This document shows, in pieces, positions 23,576 to 35,183 of a stretch of 64,000 nucleotides of DNA. The notes beneath the pieces are model-generated. The model did no database searches and was not told the origin of the DNA. It saw only the letters and a program-made list of their open reading frames with translations. The stretch spans positions 146,086,308 through 146,150,307 of the forward strand of contig NC_135717.1 in the NCBI RefSeq assembly GCF_964656455.1, written 5' to 3'. Source of the DNA: Halichoerus grypus. Its lineage: Eukaryota > Chordata > Mammalia > Carnivora > Phocidae. Numbering within the stretch: position 1 is the first letter of the stretch; every line of letters starts with the position of its first letter. A program made the position numbers and the translations under genes.

Positions 23576-24655
23576 TAGCTGAGATAGGCAATTGTCACGG
23601 TGGCATATCTTACTCTCAACCTACTTCTTTGTGGATAATCCTCAAGATGCCCTCTAGAAAGAACCAGATCTACCCCTTTGTAGACTCAGCTATAAGATAC
23701 ACTCTTTCTGTAAGGATTTTGCTTATAGCAGTTCTCCAGTTCTTATTTCAGAATGGCTATGGAGCTCTCCCAAAATCTGGAGTGCCATCAGCACCGTAAA
23801 GAACTAGTGGTTTTAAGGATTCACTTATGGAGCTCAGTGTGTGATAAGTAGCATACATAACAGAGTCCTTCTTGAAAGAAAGCAATCCTAGCTGTCTGAG
23901 ATCCACCCAGGAGACATTTGAAGTTTAATATCTTCTTATCAAGTCCAGCTACCCTGGTTGACAAATGGATTCCCCCACCAGGTATCGCTACCCTGAGCGG
24001 GACCAACACAAATCCCTTTTTCCCTGCTTATGTGCAGGCAGGCTTTCTGTGACAGAAAATCTTTCAGTGCTTCGAAGCTTTTTGCAAATGATGGCATCTG
24101 ATTTTGATCTTGTTTCAATTTAAATTACTTCAGACTTTTATAGGGCATTCAATATATGGATTTTCACTTTAGGAGAATTCAAACAAATACTGAAATACTA
24201 GCAGCGGGAAATATGAGCCCAATGAACCTAAGTAAGAGTTTTTAAGTGTTCTCAGCAAGGTCCAGGGGAAAAATAAAGGGAGAGGATGTAAGCCATTTCT
24301 GGCGCTATTATTATTGGTACCTTTTAAAAGGAGGTGTAAAGCAACATAAGGGGCAGCTTCATTTACCATGGTACCACCTAATGAAAGACAAGGCATCTGA
24401 CATTTACAAAAAAGGCTTCAAGTCCCTAAGACTTAAATTCAATGAATGTAAAAATACCCTTAGTGTTGTGCTTGTAAAGCTAGTTCCTGTTCACTTAAAA
24501 TCTTACCGCTTCCCCAGTGGGTAGAAGCCTGCTGTGTAACTCTTCAAGGAAACAATCTGACTCACTTGTTCCCATCCAATTTTTTTATTCAAGGGAAAGC
24601 TGCCTACAGACAACAGTTTAGAGATGTTCCGTTTATTTCTTCCTGAAATGGCTTC
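23576..24655. other. Intergenic, unassigned
   Basis: No exon or named repeat seen on either strand. Overlapping short open frames at 24169-24524 have no recognisable protein. Confidence 0.4.
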
Positions 24656-24659
24656 CTGC

Positions 24660-25459
24660 TGCCTAATATGTGCCATAATGCAATACAAATCAAAACCACA
24701 ATGATACCACCTCACACTGGTCAGAATGGCTAAAATTAACAACTCAGGAAAATAACAGATATTGGTGAGGATGAGGAGAAAAGGGAACCCTCCTACACTG
24801 TTGGTGGGAATGCAAGCTGGTGCAGCCATTCTGGAAAACACTATGGAGGTTCCTCAGAAAGTTAAAAATAGAACTACCTTACAACCCAGAATTGCACTAC
24901 TAGGTATTTATCCAAAGGATACAAAAATAGTGATCCAAAGGGGCACCTGCACCCCAATGTTTATAGCAGCGATGTCCACAATAGCCAAACTATGGAAAGA
25001 GCCCAGATTCCATCAACAGATGAATGGATAAAGATGTGGAATATATATACAACAGAATATTACTCAGCCATAAAAAAGAATGAAATCTTACCATTTCCAA
25101 TGATGTGGGTGAATCTTCATCAAAAAGAATGAAATCTTACCATTTGCATTTTGCTGAGCGAAATAAGTCAGTCAGAGAAAGACACGTGCCATATGATTTC
25201 ACTCATGTGGAATTTAAGAAACAAAACAGATGAACATAGGGGAAGGAACATGGAAAAATAAAATAAGATGAAAATTGGAAGGGAGGCAAACCATAAGAGA
25301 CGCAGAACTCTAGGAAACAAACTGAGGGTTACTGGAGGGGAGGGGATGGGGTAACAGGGTGATAGGCATTAAGAAGGGCATGTGATATAATGAATACTGG
25401 GTGTTACATGCAACTGATGAATCACTAAATTCTACCTCTGAAACTAATTTAAAAATATT
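24660..25459 (+). mobile_element. L1 3' end (ORF2 C-terminus and 3' UTR)
   Basis: The ORF2 end is visible at 24685-25220 (TACAAATCAAAACCACAATG, GTTGGTGGGAATGCAAGCTG, AATATTACTCAGCCATAAAA). A carnivore-type 3' UTR follows (AACAAACTGAGGGTTACTGG, ACTGGGTGTTACATGCAACT). It carries an internal 49-base-offset duplication at 25073-25145. The frame is broken. Confidence 0.88.
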
Positions 25460-25653
25460 TTTTTTTAAAGATTTTATTTATTTATTTTGACAGAGAGAGA
25501 CAGTGAGAGAGGGAGCACAAGCAGGGGGAGTGGGAGAGGGAGAAGCAGGTTTCCTGCAGAGCAGGGAGCCTGATGCGGGGCTTGATCCCAGGACCCTGGG
25601 ACCATGACCCGAGCCGAAGGCAGACACTTAATGACTGAGCCACCCAGGCGCCG
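25460..25653 (-). mobile_element. CAN SINE, antisense, in the L1 3' tail
   Basis: Starts with T-run and AAAGATTTTATTTATTTATT, ends GAGCCACCCAGGCGCCG. Duplications CTAATTTAAAAATATT lie at 25444-25459 and 25654-25670 (one extra A). Confidence 0.93.
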
Positions 25654-25670
25654 CTAATTTAAAAAATATT

Positions 25671-26075
25671 TAAAAAACATCAAAGAGACTAGGAAAAAAA
25701 AATGTGCCAAAATGAAACTGATAAAGGACAGCAAAAATATTTTCATGAAATCTCTGGAAAACAGTCACAGAGACACCAGAATGCTGTAAGTGTCCAGAGA
25801 AAGCACACTATATTTAGCAGATTGATGTTAATAAACAACCCTTGGGGGTGGTAGCACCTGACTTGAATTATTAAATGTAACACATAAGAGTCAGAAAAAG
25901 GTTAAAAGCAATGATGAGGGACATATTTAATGGAATTGGAGGCATAGAGAATATGGCCCCAAAAAGCCAAAAGTTTTCTAATTTGATCTACCATTTGGGT
26001 TACTGGTCATTTACCAACATCGGGCAGTGTTAACCAGAACAAGAACAATTAGGAAGGAAGAGATACAGGATTTTC
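25671..26075. other. Intergenic, unassigned
   Basis: AT-rich and purine-rich stretch; nothing recognised. Confidence 0.35.
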
Positions 26076-26079
26076 TAGT

Positions 26080-27200
26080 CGCATAACTGAACAAGAGATG
26101 GAGTACGAAAGAAGACTCTAACGTGATGCTCAGATTTTTAACTTGTCTGACTGGGATGATGATGCCATTTCATTAGAAATAAATAAATAAGAATAACAGG
26201 TTTTTCAGGAATAGATTATGTGGTCAGATTGGGGAAATTTGTGTTGCTGATATCTATTTGATATTTGGGATAGCAAGGTCCAGTAAAAAGTTAATACGAT
26301 GAGTCTGGAGCCTGTTATATAAATGGCCCAAAGATGGTCCCTGTATATCAGCCCCAAATCACTGCCACCTTTCAGAGCTCTCTGACCTGGAAAGTTCCCA
26401 TCTTCTGCTGCATGACATCAGCTAAACACAGGAGTGTTTTCTCTAATTCTCCTCTTTCCTGGGGGTTTCCCTTGCCCTTTTCCCTTTGAGGCGGTGGCTG
26501 GAAGGTCTCCTTCAGGAAGGGACTTCTGTGCAATGCTGTCCAACGCCTTATAACAGGTGGTTATGAAAAGTTTCCTTGAGAAATAAACATTTGAGCAGAA
26601 ATTTGACAAAGGAATATATATGAGTCCTATGAGTTAAATATGATATGCAGATGAAGAGGTGGAGGATGGGAAAGACTAGGGAAAAAGATTTCAGGCCGGG
26701 GGAACAGCATTCTGAAAATCCCAGGCAGGAGGAAACAGAGCCTGTCCACAGTACTGAAAGTGTAGAAGGAAGGAGCAGCACAGGATGTGCTAGGGAAGGC
26801 AGGTCACAAAGACCTTGTTGGACCAAGAATAGTTTTTTTTTTTTCGATTTCAGGAGTAATCATATGCTCTGAAGTGGGGGTGGGGGTGATTTTAGCAAAG
26901 ACGCATTTTAAAATAACTGCTCTGTCTGCACAGAGGAGAACAGATTAGAAAAGGTCAAGAGCCAATGGGAGAAAGAGGACTTTGGGGACTTCTGTGCTAT
27001 TAGAAGATGATGATGTGACTTGGGTAGAGATGATGTGACTTGGGCTCAGTGCTAGTACTGAAGATGGGTAATAAAGGACAGACTTGAGAGCTGTTTTGGA
27101 GATAAAGCTAAGAGTCGGTGGTGATTGGATCAAGCATGTCAACTCTAGAGGTATGTTCAGAATGACTCCAAGGTTCTGACTTGCACAACTGGATAGTTCC
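26080..27200 (+). repeat. Ancient mammalian repeat fragments, family unnamed
   Basis: Two segments (about 26080-26310 and 26580-27190) carry word orders I know from a widespread old mammalian repeat: GGGGGAACAGCATTCTGAAA, AAAATAACTGCTCTGTCTGC, TTGGAGATAAAGCTAAG, then ACTCCAAGGTTCTGACTTGC. They are diverged and out of order relative to each other. Confidence 0.45.
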
Positions 27201-27305
27201 CCGAGGACCTAGAGAACACTAAGCGATAACAGTGTTGTTTTGTTTGGTTTGTTTATGTGTTTTCTGTTTGTCGTCATTGTTGATTCTTCCGGGTGGGTGG
27301 GAAGG

Positions 27306-27763
27306 TGTATTCATCTTCTAGGGCTACTGGAACAAAGTAAAAAATTAGATGGCTTAAACAACATAAATGTAGAGTCTCACAGTTCTGGATATTTAAAGTA
27401 GTCCTAGATCAAGGTAGCGGCAAGACTGGCACCTTCAGAGGGCTGTGAGGAAGAATCTCTTCTGTGTCTCCCCTACTGTGAATTGCCGGCAATCATTGGC
27501 ATTTCTTGGCTTGTATAAACATCAACCTGATCCCTACCTTCATCTTCATTGGCACTCTCCCTGTGAGGGTGTTTATGTCCAAATCCCTCCTTTTTATAAG
27601 GACACCAGTCATACTGGATGAGGGGCCCACCCTACTCCAGTATGACCTCATCTTAACCAATTGCATCTGCAAGGACCCTATTTCCAAATAACTTCACATT
27701 CTGAGGTACTGGGGTTGGAATTTCAACATAGAATTTGAGGGGGACACAATTCAATCCATAACA
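27306..27763 (-). mobile_element. MLT1-type MaLR solo LTR, antisense
   Basis: Begins TGTATTCATC and ends TCCATAACA, so both TG and CA ends are visible. Inside, AGTCTCACAGTTCTGGATAT, TTTTTATAAGGACACCAG and GACACAATTCAATCCATAAC follow antisense MLT1 order. No internal retroviral sequence adjoins it. Confidence 0.75.
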
Positions 27764-28558
27764 AGGACATCACAGTTCAGGAGTTGACATTGGCTCATAC
27801 TGGGTCTCATAAATGTTTGAGATAGTCTTTGATATTCCCATGGGAGATAGTGCTTCAAGGCAAGATCAAGCTGTAGATACAAATTATAAAATTAGGAATC
27901 ATAATTATATAGGTATTAATTAATGCCCTGTGTATTGTTGATGTTAATTAGGGAAAGATAATAAAGAGAAGGTAGGATGGTACATTGAGCTTTATTGAAG
28001 AAAAATGACTAGAACCACATTTATTAATAATATCATTATTCAACTATCCATAAGGGCATATGGAAAGTACTGTATCGAAGACAGAACACGAAACTCATTA
28101 TTTAAAGGAAACACTAAAACATCATTATCTTTCAGAACAAAATAGGAAGGTAATATGGGCTGGACTTCTCCCTATTAAATTGTCATAAGCATTCTGTCTC
28201 CTTCCAGTAGCAGTTTAAAAACCTAATTTCTTCATAACACTGTGTGCATACATCTGCATCAGATGGCTTGAGTTTTAGAGGTGAAGATTTGGAATGAGGT
28301 ATTTTGAATGAGAACTTTAAAAAAAACAAAAGAAAACTTAGCTTGGAGAATTGCTAGAATTATTCCAAACTAATTTTGTTTTCCAGCAGCTACTGACGAC
28401 CTTTTCATTTTTAGTTCGTTTTTTTTTCAATCGTGGTTTGGGAAATAACGTAATATGTAAACATGCTGAGACCAGAGTCAGAATTTCTATGTATTTATGG
28501 ACAAAGAACCAACATGTGTTTTGGACATTTATATGAACTACAAAGGAGCACAGCAGCT
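27764..28558. other. Intergenic, unassigned
   Basis: AT-rich. Part of this stretch (28420-28558) may be the untranslated tail of the possible retrocopy that follows, since a T9 run at 28421-28429 would be an A-run on the minus strand. Confidence 0.3.
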
Positions 28559-28910
28559 TCAAAAAAATCTATGATTTGATGCAAGGAGACTATTATGAAT
28601 CATATTTTGCCCTGTTCCCAGGACCCAAACAGTCTTTGAAATAAGTATGTATACAGTTCTATTTGGATCCTTCAGCCAAATGCAAAGATGAAAAGTACCC
28701 AGTAGATGGTTGGCAACGTCTTTGAAAAGAATCTCTTCATCTCTTTGCAATGGGCTGTACGTCAACCAGGTCAGCTCGATGCTTTTTGGCAACAGGCAAT
28801 TTCTGAGAATCATTCTCATTGTAGCTCTTATTGAAGCAATCAGCATGCTGCATCAATCCAGAGGAGTCATCGGTAATGGTGCAGAACCTGTGTTGCTCCA
28901 TTATTTGTGA
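28559..28910 (-). pseudogene. Possible processed retrocopy of an unidentified gene
   Basis: On the minus strand, from ATG at 28900-28898, a frame reads MEQHRFCTITDDSSG and on to KKHRADLVDVQPIAKR before a TGA at about 28738. A second frame, shifted by one, continues directly as DEEILFKDVANHLLGTF and stays open to 28559. The join of two protein-like frames at one point looks like a single-base indel in a once-coding sequence. I see no introns. I cannot name the parent; no target duplication or clear A-tail was found. It may be chance. Confidence 0.3.
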
Positions 28911-30295
28911 CTAAAAGCTAAGGGAAAACAGCTCCCAGAGCCACTCTGCCTCCGCAGTAAGGTCACACTCATTAACTGGGAAAGGGGTAGAATTCTACAT
29001 GTAGCTCAATGCTCTGGCCCATTAGTCAAAGTTTGCCATAAATATGTAAAGGAGAGTAGCCTCTGTGATTTTGGAAGGGAGTGGGGAAATAATATGCCAA
29101 CATGAGAATGGAGAGAATAAGCTTTTCTCCTTTCAAGAGCTCAATGACAGGAAGTGATGAAAGAGTTCAATATTAAAATAACCAAAGGAAACATCAAATC
29201 GATATCAAGAGGAAAACTGAATGAAATATAAAAGCCAGTGTATTTTGAAGTTTTTCTCTAAAATGATGAAGAGCAATCCAACTTTTACCTTTAGGTTGGG
29301 ATGGCCTGAAAAATATTGTTAGTTAGCATTGACTTTATTTATATTATGTCAAAATATTTGTGTGAAAATTGAAACATTGTCAATGTATTTTCATCCGAAG
29401 TTTAAATAGAATAAATCTTTGGTAAAAAAAAAAATCCAATTAATATGTAGACATTTATTGTATTACCTAGCCGAGTTGTTCCAAAATATTTACATATGAC
29501 ACTAGTTCTCTGAGATATTAATTTTTTTTTTTAAGTTTCCTTGATGGAGGAGGCCCCACCAGGCCTAGTGTGGTCATTTCCTTAAAGACACTGCCAAACA
29601 ACTGTATGTGTCCTGGGACTATTCATCACACCGTAGGTTCGATGGAACGCCAAAATTTTGATGCCTGGACATAATTACAAGTAACTTCCTATGGCTGAGG
29701 CCATAGGAAGCAATTATACCTCAAACCCAGATGTGAGATCCAAGAGATTGAGCTTGTAAAAGGTAGTTTTATAACCATATAAGGTAATTATGCTGAGGTT
29801 TCATGGTGACATGTTTAGGATATAAGAGATATAGAAAAACGCACTCTGAATTTCCAATGACATGAAGGCCCACCTTGGGGCAGGGAGGATATCATTATCA
29901 GTTACTACATTTTGTCTTCTCTGAGGACTTGGGAACTTGGGAAGCCACTATCACCAAACATTCCCATAATCTAATAACTCCTATATGCTTTGCTGAGTGG
30001 GCCATAACTTCTTTAGGATTTATTTGTCAGACTCCTCATTTTTGGCAAGCCTCTGGCCTGCTACTCTGAGAAAATATTTTACACAAAGTTTGGAAGATGC
30101 TCTGAGAAATTAATTCACTATATTTAAGATTCGGCACCACCCTTAATATGTTGATATACATTGCATATCACCATGAGGAAAATATAAGATACAGGATTTC
30201 CTAAACTGATTGAATCAGAGAACTGTCTTTATTGGAACATTTATTGACAATGTCCATGTACACATTTTCAGAAATATCACCTGCACCAACACTAA
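28911..30295. other. Intergenic, unassigned
   Basis: No recognised exon. Stretches at 29530-29720 and 29870-30060 are GC-richer and could be old ERV-derived sequence, but no motif supports this. Confidence 0.35.
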
Positions 30296-30299
30296 CTTA

Positions 30300-30600
30300 A
30301 CAATTACTCCCTGAACCCCTTTTATATACCAGGCGTGGTTATAGGTACTAGGAATACAAGGAGAACAAGCTATCCAAGATCACTGCTTTGTGAAGCTTCT
30401 TTTCTAGACCTGGGAACAAAGATAATGATAAATTAAAAAAAAAAAAAAAAAAAAACAATAAAATTTAACCTAGTAAGTTGCTTTCTGAAGAAAAATAAAA
30501 TAAAATAACATGAAAAATTATGGGGGCAACTTTAGGTTGGGTGATCAGATCCTCAGGAAGGATATGAAATGGTTACTTCCTGAGTTAAAATTTCAGGTTT
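30300..30600 (+). repeat. Ancient mammalian repeat fragment, family unnamed
   Basis: TATACCAGGCGTGGTTATAG, then TACTAGGAATACAAGGAGAA and GTGATCAGATCCTCAGGAAG follow the same old repeat word order as at 22.3 and 26.6 kb. An A20 or so run at 30434-30454 interrupts it. Confidence 0.5.
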
Positions 30601-32196
30601 AAACACCCCATGTACTCAGATTAAAGTTACGAACTTTTTAAATTTTTGGTAGAGATTGTGATAAATTTCTCTTTTCCTCAGTGAAGGCAATACAAGAGCA
30701 AAATGAGACTAAATTTCTTTTTTTATGTTTAAAATTTTTACTGGGAAATACAACGCAGAAACATGCATAAAATCTAAAAGTACAGCTTCATAAATTGTTA
30801 CAAAGCAAAAGCTTGTATGATCACCCCCTAGCTGAAAAAAGAGAACACTGCCAGAATCCCCACAATCCGGAGCAATGACCTTTCCATGAGGGCAATCACT
30901 GTCCTGACTCTTCTGGATCACCCTCACTTGTTGTTATGTATTTTATCACCAAAGTATGTTCTGCTAATCCCTATCTATATCCTGGCCGTGTCTGTCTCAT
31001 ATATAGAATCATGCACAATGTTCTATTTGTGTCTTGCTTCTTTTGCTCAACATTACTTTGTAAGATCTATCCATGTTGCTCTATGTAACTTAGTTCATTG
31101 CCCTCTATTACTCAATGGAATTCACCACATACATTATGCATTTTCCTCTTGGTGGACATTGGAATGGTTTTAATATTTTGCTACTACAAGTAATGCTGCT
31201 ATGAACATTTTTAAGTGTGTTTCTTGGTGCATTTAGTTACATATTCATCTAGTCTGAAACATATATCGAGGAGTGGAACTGCTGGCTCTTAGATGATGCA
31301 TTTCTTAAATTTTCTAAAGAAAACCAAACTGCTTTCTAAAGATGTCATACCAATTTATAATCCCACCAGTGATGTATGAAAATTCTTCTACACTTTTACC
31401 AACATTCTCTACTCTCAGTCTGTAATCTTAGTCAATGTCACACATATACAGTTGTATTGAATTTTGTTTTTAATTCACATTTCCCTAATGACTAATGAAA
31501 TTGAACACTTCCTCATATCTTTACTGGCTATTTAAATATCCTCATTTTGACATTTATCACCTAGAAATCAATAATAAGACAAAAAAAAGATCTTTTTTTT
31601 TTTTTACACTATTGCATGGTACTGCAAATATCTTTTAAATAGAATTGTGGTGTCTTTCATTCTATTGATGGTATTATAAAGAAATGATTATCTTTAATTC
31701 TATTGTAGTCACATTTATAAATATTTTCTTTTATTTATGATTAATCCTTTGTGTGTTTAAGAAATCATTCACTGTCTTGTGAATTTTTCTGTAATGTTTT
31801 GAAAGCTTTAGTATTTTACCTTTCCTGTTTAGATCCAAAATCCACTTTGAAATGATTTTTGTATAAATGTGGAGAAAGGGTAAATTTTCTTTTTTTCCAT
31901 ATCGGTATTCATTTTCCCAGCATCACTTACTGAGGAGTCTTTACTTTTGCCACTATTCCAAAGTGTCCAATTTATCAAGAATTGTGTTCCTTTATGCTTG
32001 GGCGATAGTCTGGAATTTCTACTCATTTCCATCAGTTAAGTTTCTGTCCTTGAAGCATAAATACACTTCCATTATTACTATAACCTTGTAATAGCTCATT
32101 AAACAAGTTTTCCTAATTTTAGTTTCTTTTCAAAGACTGTTAGTTATTCTTGGAACTTGCCTTCGATTAAAAATGTAGAATTTACTTGTTAAGCAC

Positions 32197-32198
<2 letters not shown>

Positions 32199-32232
<34 letters not shown>
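32199..32232. repeat. CA dinucleotide microsatellite
   Basis: About 16 uninterrupted AC units inside the antisense L1 array; likely length-variable. Confidence 0.95.
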
Positions 32233-32234
<2 letters not shown>

Positions 32235-32397
32235 TAAAACCTGCAAGGATTTTTATAAAGGTCGCATTAAATCCACAGATCAGTTTGGGAAAAATTGGCA
32301 ACTTCATACTATTGAGTCTTCCAATCCATATACATAACTGAGTCTTTCAATTCTTTTATCTAATCCTCTTTTAATCCTCCTCAATAATATATCTTTA

Positions 32398-32613
32398 TTT
32401 ATTTATTTATTTATTTTTAAAGATTTTATTTTTATTTATTTACTTGAGAGAGAGAGAATGAGAGACAGAGAGCATGAGAGGGAGGAGGGTCAGAGGGAGA
32501 AGCAGACTCCCTGCTGAGCAGGGAGCCCGATGCGGGACTCGATCCAGGGACTCCAGGATCATGACCTGAGCCGAAGGCAGTCGCTTAACCAACTGAGCCA
32601 CCCAGGCGCCCCT
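32398..32613 (-). mobile_element. CAN SINE, antisense, in L1
   Basis: Near-consensus SINE; the T-rich start is followed by AAAGATTTTATTTTTATTTA and it ends CACCCAGGCGCCCC. Exact duplications AATAATATATCTTTA are at 32383-32397 and 32614-32628. Confidence 0.95.
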
Positions 32614-33545
32614 AATAATATATCTTTAAAAAGTTTTACATAGATGTCTCACAAAGTTTTGCTAAGTTTATTCCTAAATATTTGATACTGTAATATTTGA
32701 TACTGTAAATAAAGATACTTTGTAGTCTTATAAATAATAACTTATTGTTTTACTGCTTCATAGCAGTATAATTTCTTTTGTAGCCTGTATGATCTATTTA
32801 AGTCCTTTGCCCATTTTTTCTTTATTAGATAGTTTGCTTTCTGTGAGATTAAGTAGCTCAGTATATATTCTGGATATTAATCCCTTATCAGATACGTGAT
32901 TTGCTAATATTTTCTCCCACTCTGTGTGCTGCCTTTTTACTGTTAATGGTGTTCTTCGATGCATAAAAATTTTGTAAATTTGATAAAGTCAAATTTGTCT
33001 ACTTTTTTCTTTTGTTACTTATGCCTTTGGTGTCAGATGCAAGAAATTTTTGCCAAATCAATGTCATGAAGCTTTTCCTTTTTTTTTTTAAGAATGTTTC
33101 TTTTTTTTTTAAGAATGTTATAGTTTCAGCTTTTATCTTTACATCTTTGATCCATTTTAAGTTAATTTTTGTATTTGGTATTAGGTAAGGGTCCAACTTC
33201 ACTTTTTTGCATGTAGATATCCAGTTTTTCCTGTATGTATTTATTGAAAAGACTGTCCTTTTCCTATTTAATGATATTGACACCACTGCTAAAAATCATT
33301 TGGTTATCTGTGTGAGCATTCATTTTGGGGCTCTCTATCCTGTTAAAATGGTCCGTATGTCCGTCTTTACACCAGTACCACACTGTTTTGATAAGTGTAG
33401 TCTTGAAGTAAGTTTTGAAATCAAGAAGTGTGCTTCCTACAACTTTGTTCTTCTTTATCAGAAATTCTGTATGATTTAGGATGGGTTTTTCTATTTCAGC
33501 CTAAAGCTGTGCTAAGATTTTGGAAGGGGCTGCATTGAATATGTA

Positions 33546-34020
33546 GTGTTGACCCTTGAACAACGTGGGAGTTAGGGGTACTGACTATCTGCACAGTTGA
33601 AAATCATATTTTGTATGTTATATACTGTATTATATACTATATTCTTAAAATAAAGTAAGCTAGAGAAAAGAAAATGTTATTAAGGGGCACCTGGGTGGCT
33701 CAGTTGGTTAAGCGTCTGCCTTTGGCTCAGGTCGTGATCCCAGGGTCCTGGGATCGAGCCCCGAGTGGAGTTGGGCTCCTTGCTCAGCGGGGAGCCTGCT
33801 TCTCCCTCTGCCTGCCACTCCCACCGCTTGTGCTCTCTCTCTCTAGTGCTCTCTCTCTCTCAAATAAACAAATAAAATCTTTTTTTAAAAAAGAAAACTG
33901 TTATTAAGAAAATCATAAGGAAGAGAAAATATATTTATAGTTCTGTATTATATTCATAAAAAAAAATCTGTGTATAAGTGGGCCTGGGCAGGTCAAACCC
34001 GGGCTTCCAAGGGCCAGCTG
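33546..34020 (+). mobile_element. Tigger-like DNA transposon (non-autonomous), with SINE inside
   Basis: Terminal inverted repeats start GTGTTGACCCTTGAACAACG and, on the other strand at the right end, CAGCTGGCCCTTGG. It sits at a TA (33544-33545; the right copy has decayed to GA at 34021-34022). Removing it rejoins L1 text (ATTGAATATGTA to GATCATTTTGGGTAG). No transposase is encoded. It is of the MER44/Tigger kind from memory; the exact family needs Dfam. Confidence 0.8.
33684..33890 (+). mobile_element. CAN SINE inside the Tigger-like element
   Basis: Full-length SINE with a CT repeat and an AATAAA tail. Duplications AAGAAAATGTTATTAA at 33668-33683 and AAGAAAACTGTTATTAA-like at 33891-33906 border it. 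Confidence 0.92.
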
Positions 34021-34420
34021 GAGATCATTTTGGGTAGCACTGATACATTGATATTAAGTCTTCCAGCCTGTGAACATGAAAATATTTTCATTTATTTATG
34101 TCTTTAATTTCTTTCTGCAATGTTTTGTAGTTTTCATTGTATGAGACTTTCACCTCCTTGATTAAGTTAATTCCTAAGTATCTTATAATTTTTAATGCTA
34201 TTATAAATGGAATTATTTTTCTTAATTTCCTTTTCAGATGGTTCATTGTTAGTTTATAAAAATGCAAATGATTTTGTGTGTTGATTTTGTACCCTGATAT
34301 TTTGCTAAGTTTGTTTATTAGTTCCAACAGGTTGTGTGTCTGTTTGTCTTGGGGAATCTTTAGGGTTTTCTACATATAAGATCAAATATCTTGTAACAGC
34401 AATTGTGTCTCATTGTGTCT
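34021..34420 (-). mobile_element. Antisense L1, continuation past the DNA transposon
   Basis: GATCATTTTGGGTAGCACTG, TTAAGTCTTCCAGCC and CCTAAGTATCTTATAATTTT continue the L1 ORF2 antisense text that stops at 33545. Confidence 0.8.
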
Positions 34421-34746
34421 CCTTTTTCTCTAATACTTTTTGTAGTAAACTGGATTAATATAAATATTCGTGGACAATTTTAAAGGGATAATAAACAGTT
34501 AAAAAGTAGTTTGAGGAATGTTGGTAGAGGTGTGACCAATGATGTAAATCCATCTAACTTGTAGTTGAAGGGACTTATTATTGGTCAGTTTTAGATCTTT
34601 GAGCTCCTGAGCATGGCTGCATCCCTGCTCCTCAGTTCACTGTTGCTCTGAGTAACTGTGAATCCTCAGGCCTAATTCACATGTGTCCTGGAGGGTCTCC
34701 GAGATACTCCTTTGTAGTAATCAAAGATGAGTTAAAGGAGAGGATA
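34421..34746. other. Intergenic, unassigned
   Basis: Possibly the continuation of antisense L1 or unique sequence; no clear motif. Confidence 0.3.
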
Positions 34747-34760
34747 TACTTACAGCTTTT

Positions 34761-35169
34761 TTTTTTAACCCTTTTTATTTTTTTTATTTTTTTTTTTTTA
34801 TTTTTTTTTAAAGATTTTATTTATTTATTTGAGAGAGAGAGAACGAGAGACAGAGAGCATGAGAGGGAGGAGGGTCAGAGGGAGAGGCAGACTCCCCGCC
34901 GAGCAGGGAGCCTGATGTGGGACTCGATCCCGGGACTCCAGGACCATGACCTGAGCCGAAGGCAGTCGCTTAACCAACTGAGCCACCCAGGCGCCCCTTA
35001 ACCCTTTTTATTTTAAAGAGAGAGAAAGAGCACGAACAGGGGACAGGTGGAAGGGGCAGAGACAGAGGGAGAAGCAGGGAACCGGATGCGGGGCATGATC
35101 CCCAGGACCCTGGGATCATGACCTGAGCCAAAGGCAGACGCTTAACCGAATGAACCACGCAGATGCCCC
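34761..35169 (-). mobile_element. Older CAN SINE, antisense, interrupted by a second SINE
   Basis: The outer SINE resumes at 35015 (AAAGAGAGAGAAAGAGCACG) and ends at its head at 35169. Duplications TACTTACAGCTTTT are exact at 34747-34760 and 35170-35183. Confidence 0.9.
34783..34997 (-). mobile_element. Younger CAN SINE nested in the outer SINE
   Basis: Complete SINE with a long T-rich start. The 17-base duplication TTAACCCTTTTTATTTT is exact at 34766-34782 and 34998-35014, so it inserted in the tail region of the outer copy. Confidence 0.93.
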
Positions 35170-35183
35170 TACTTACAGCTTTT

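Larger units (their letters stand above)
30690..33545 (-). mobile_element. Antisense L1 sequence, several segments
   Basis: Reads as L1 on the minus strand: a 3' UTR-like part at 30690-31540 (ATCTATCCATGTTGCTCTAT, GGAGTGGAACTGCTGGCTCT), then ORF2-like parts at 31640-32380 and 32630-33545 (CCATTTTAAGTTAATTTTTG, CAGTACCACACTGTTTTGAT). Phrases such as the last recur in order twice, so two or more L1 insertions are likely joined. A SINE splits it at 32398-32613. No open ORF2 remains. Confidence 0.8.

Noticed and set aside
30434..30454. A-run as the tail of a processed pseudogene
   Set aside because: It sits inside an ancient repeat and there is no coding-like sequence or duplication before it.
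34681..35001. Open frame of 106 codons over a poly-T and SINE
   Set aside because: It is entirely low-complexity and SINE sequence. The same applies to frames at 33674, 53350, 59103 and 62339.
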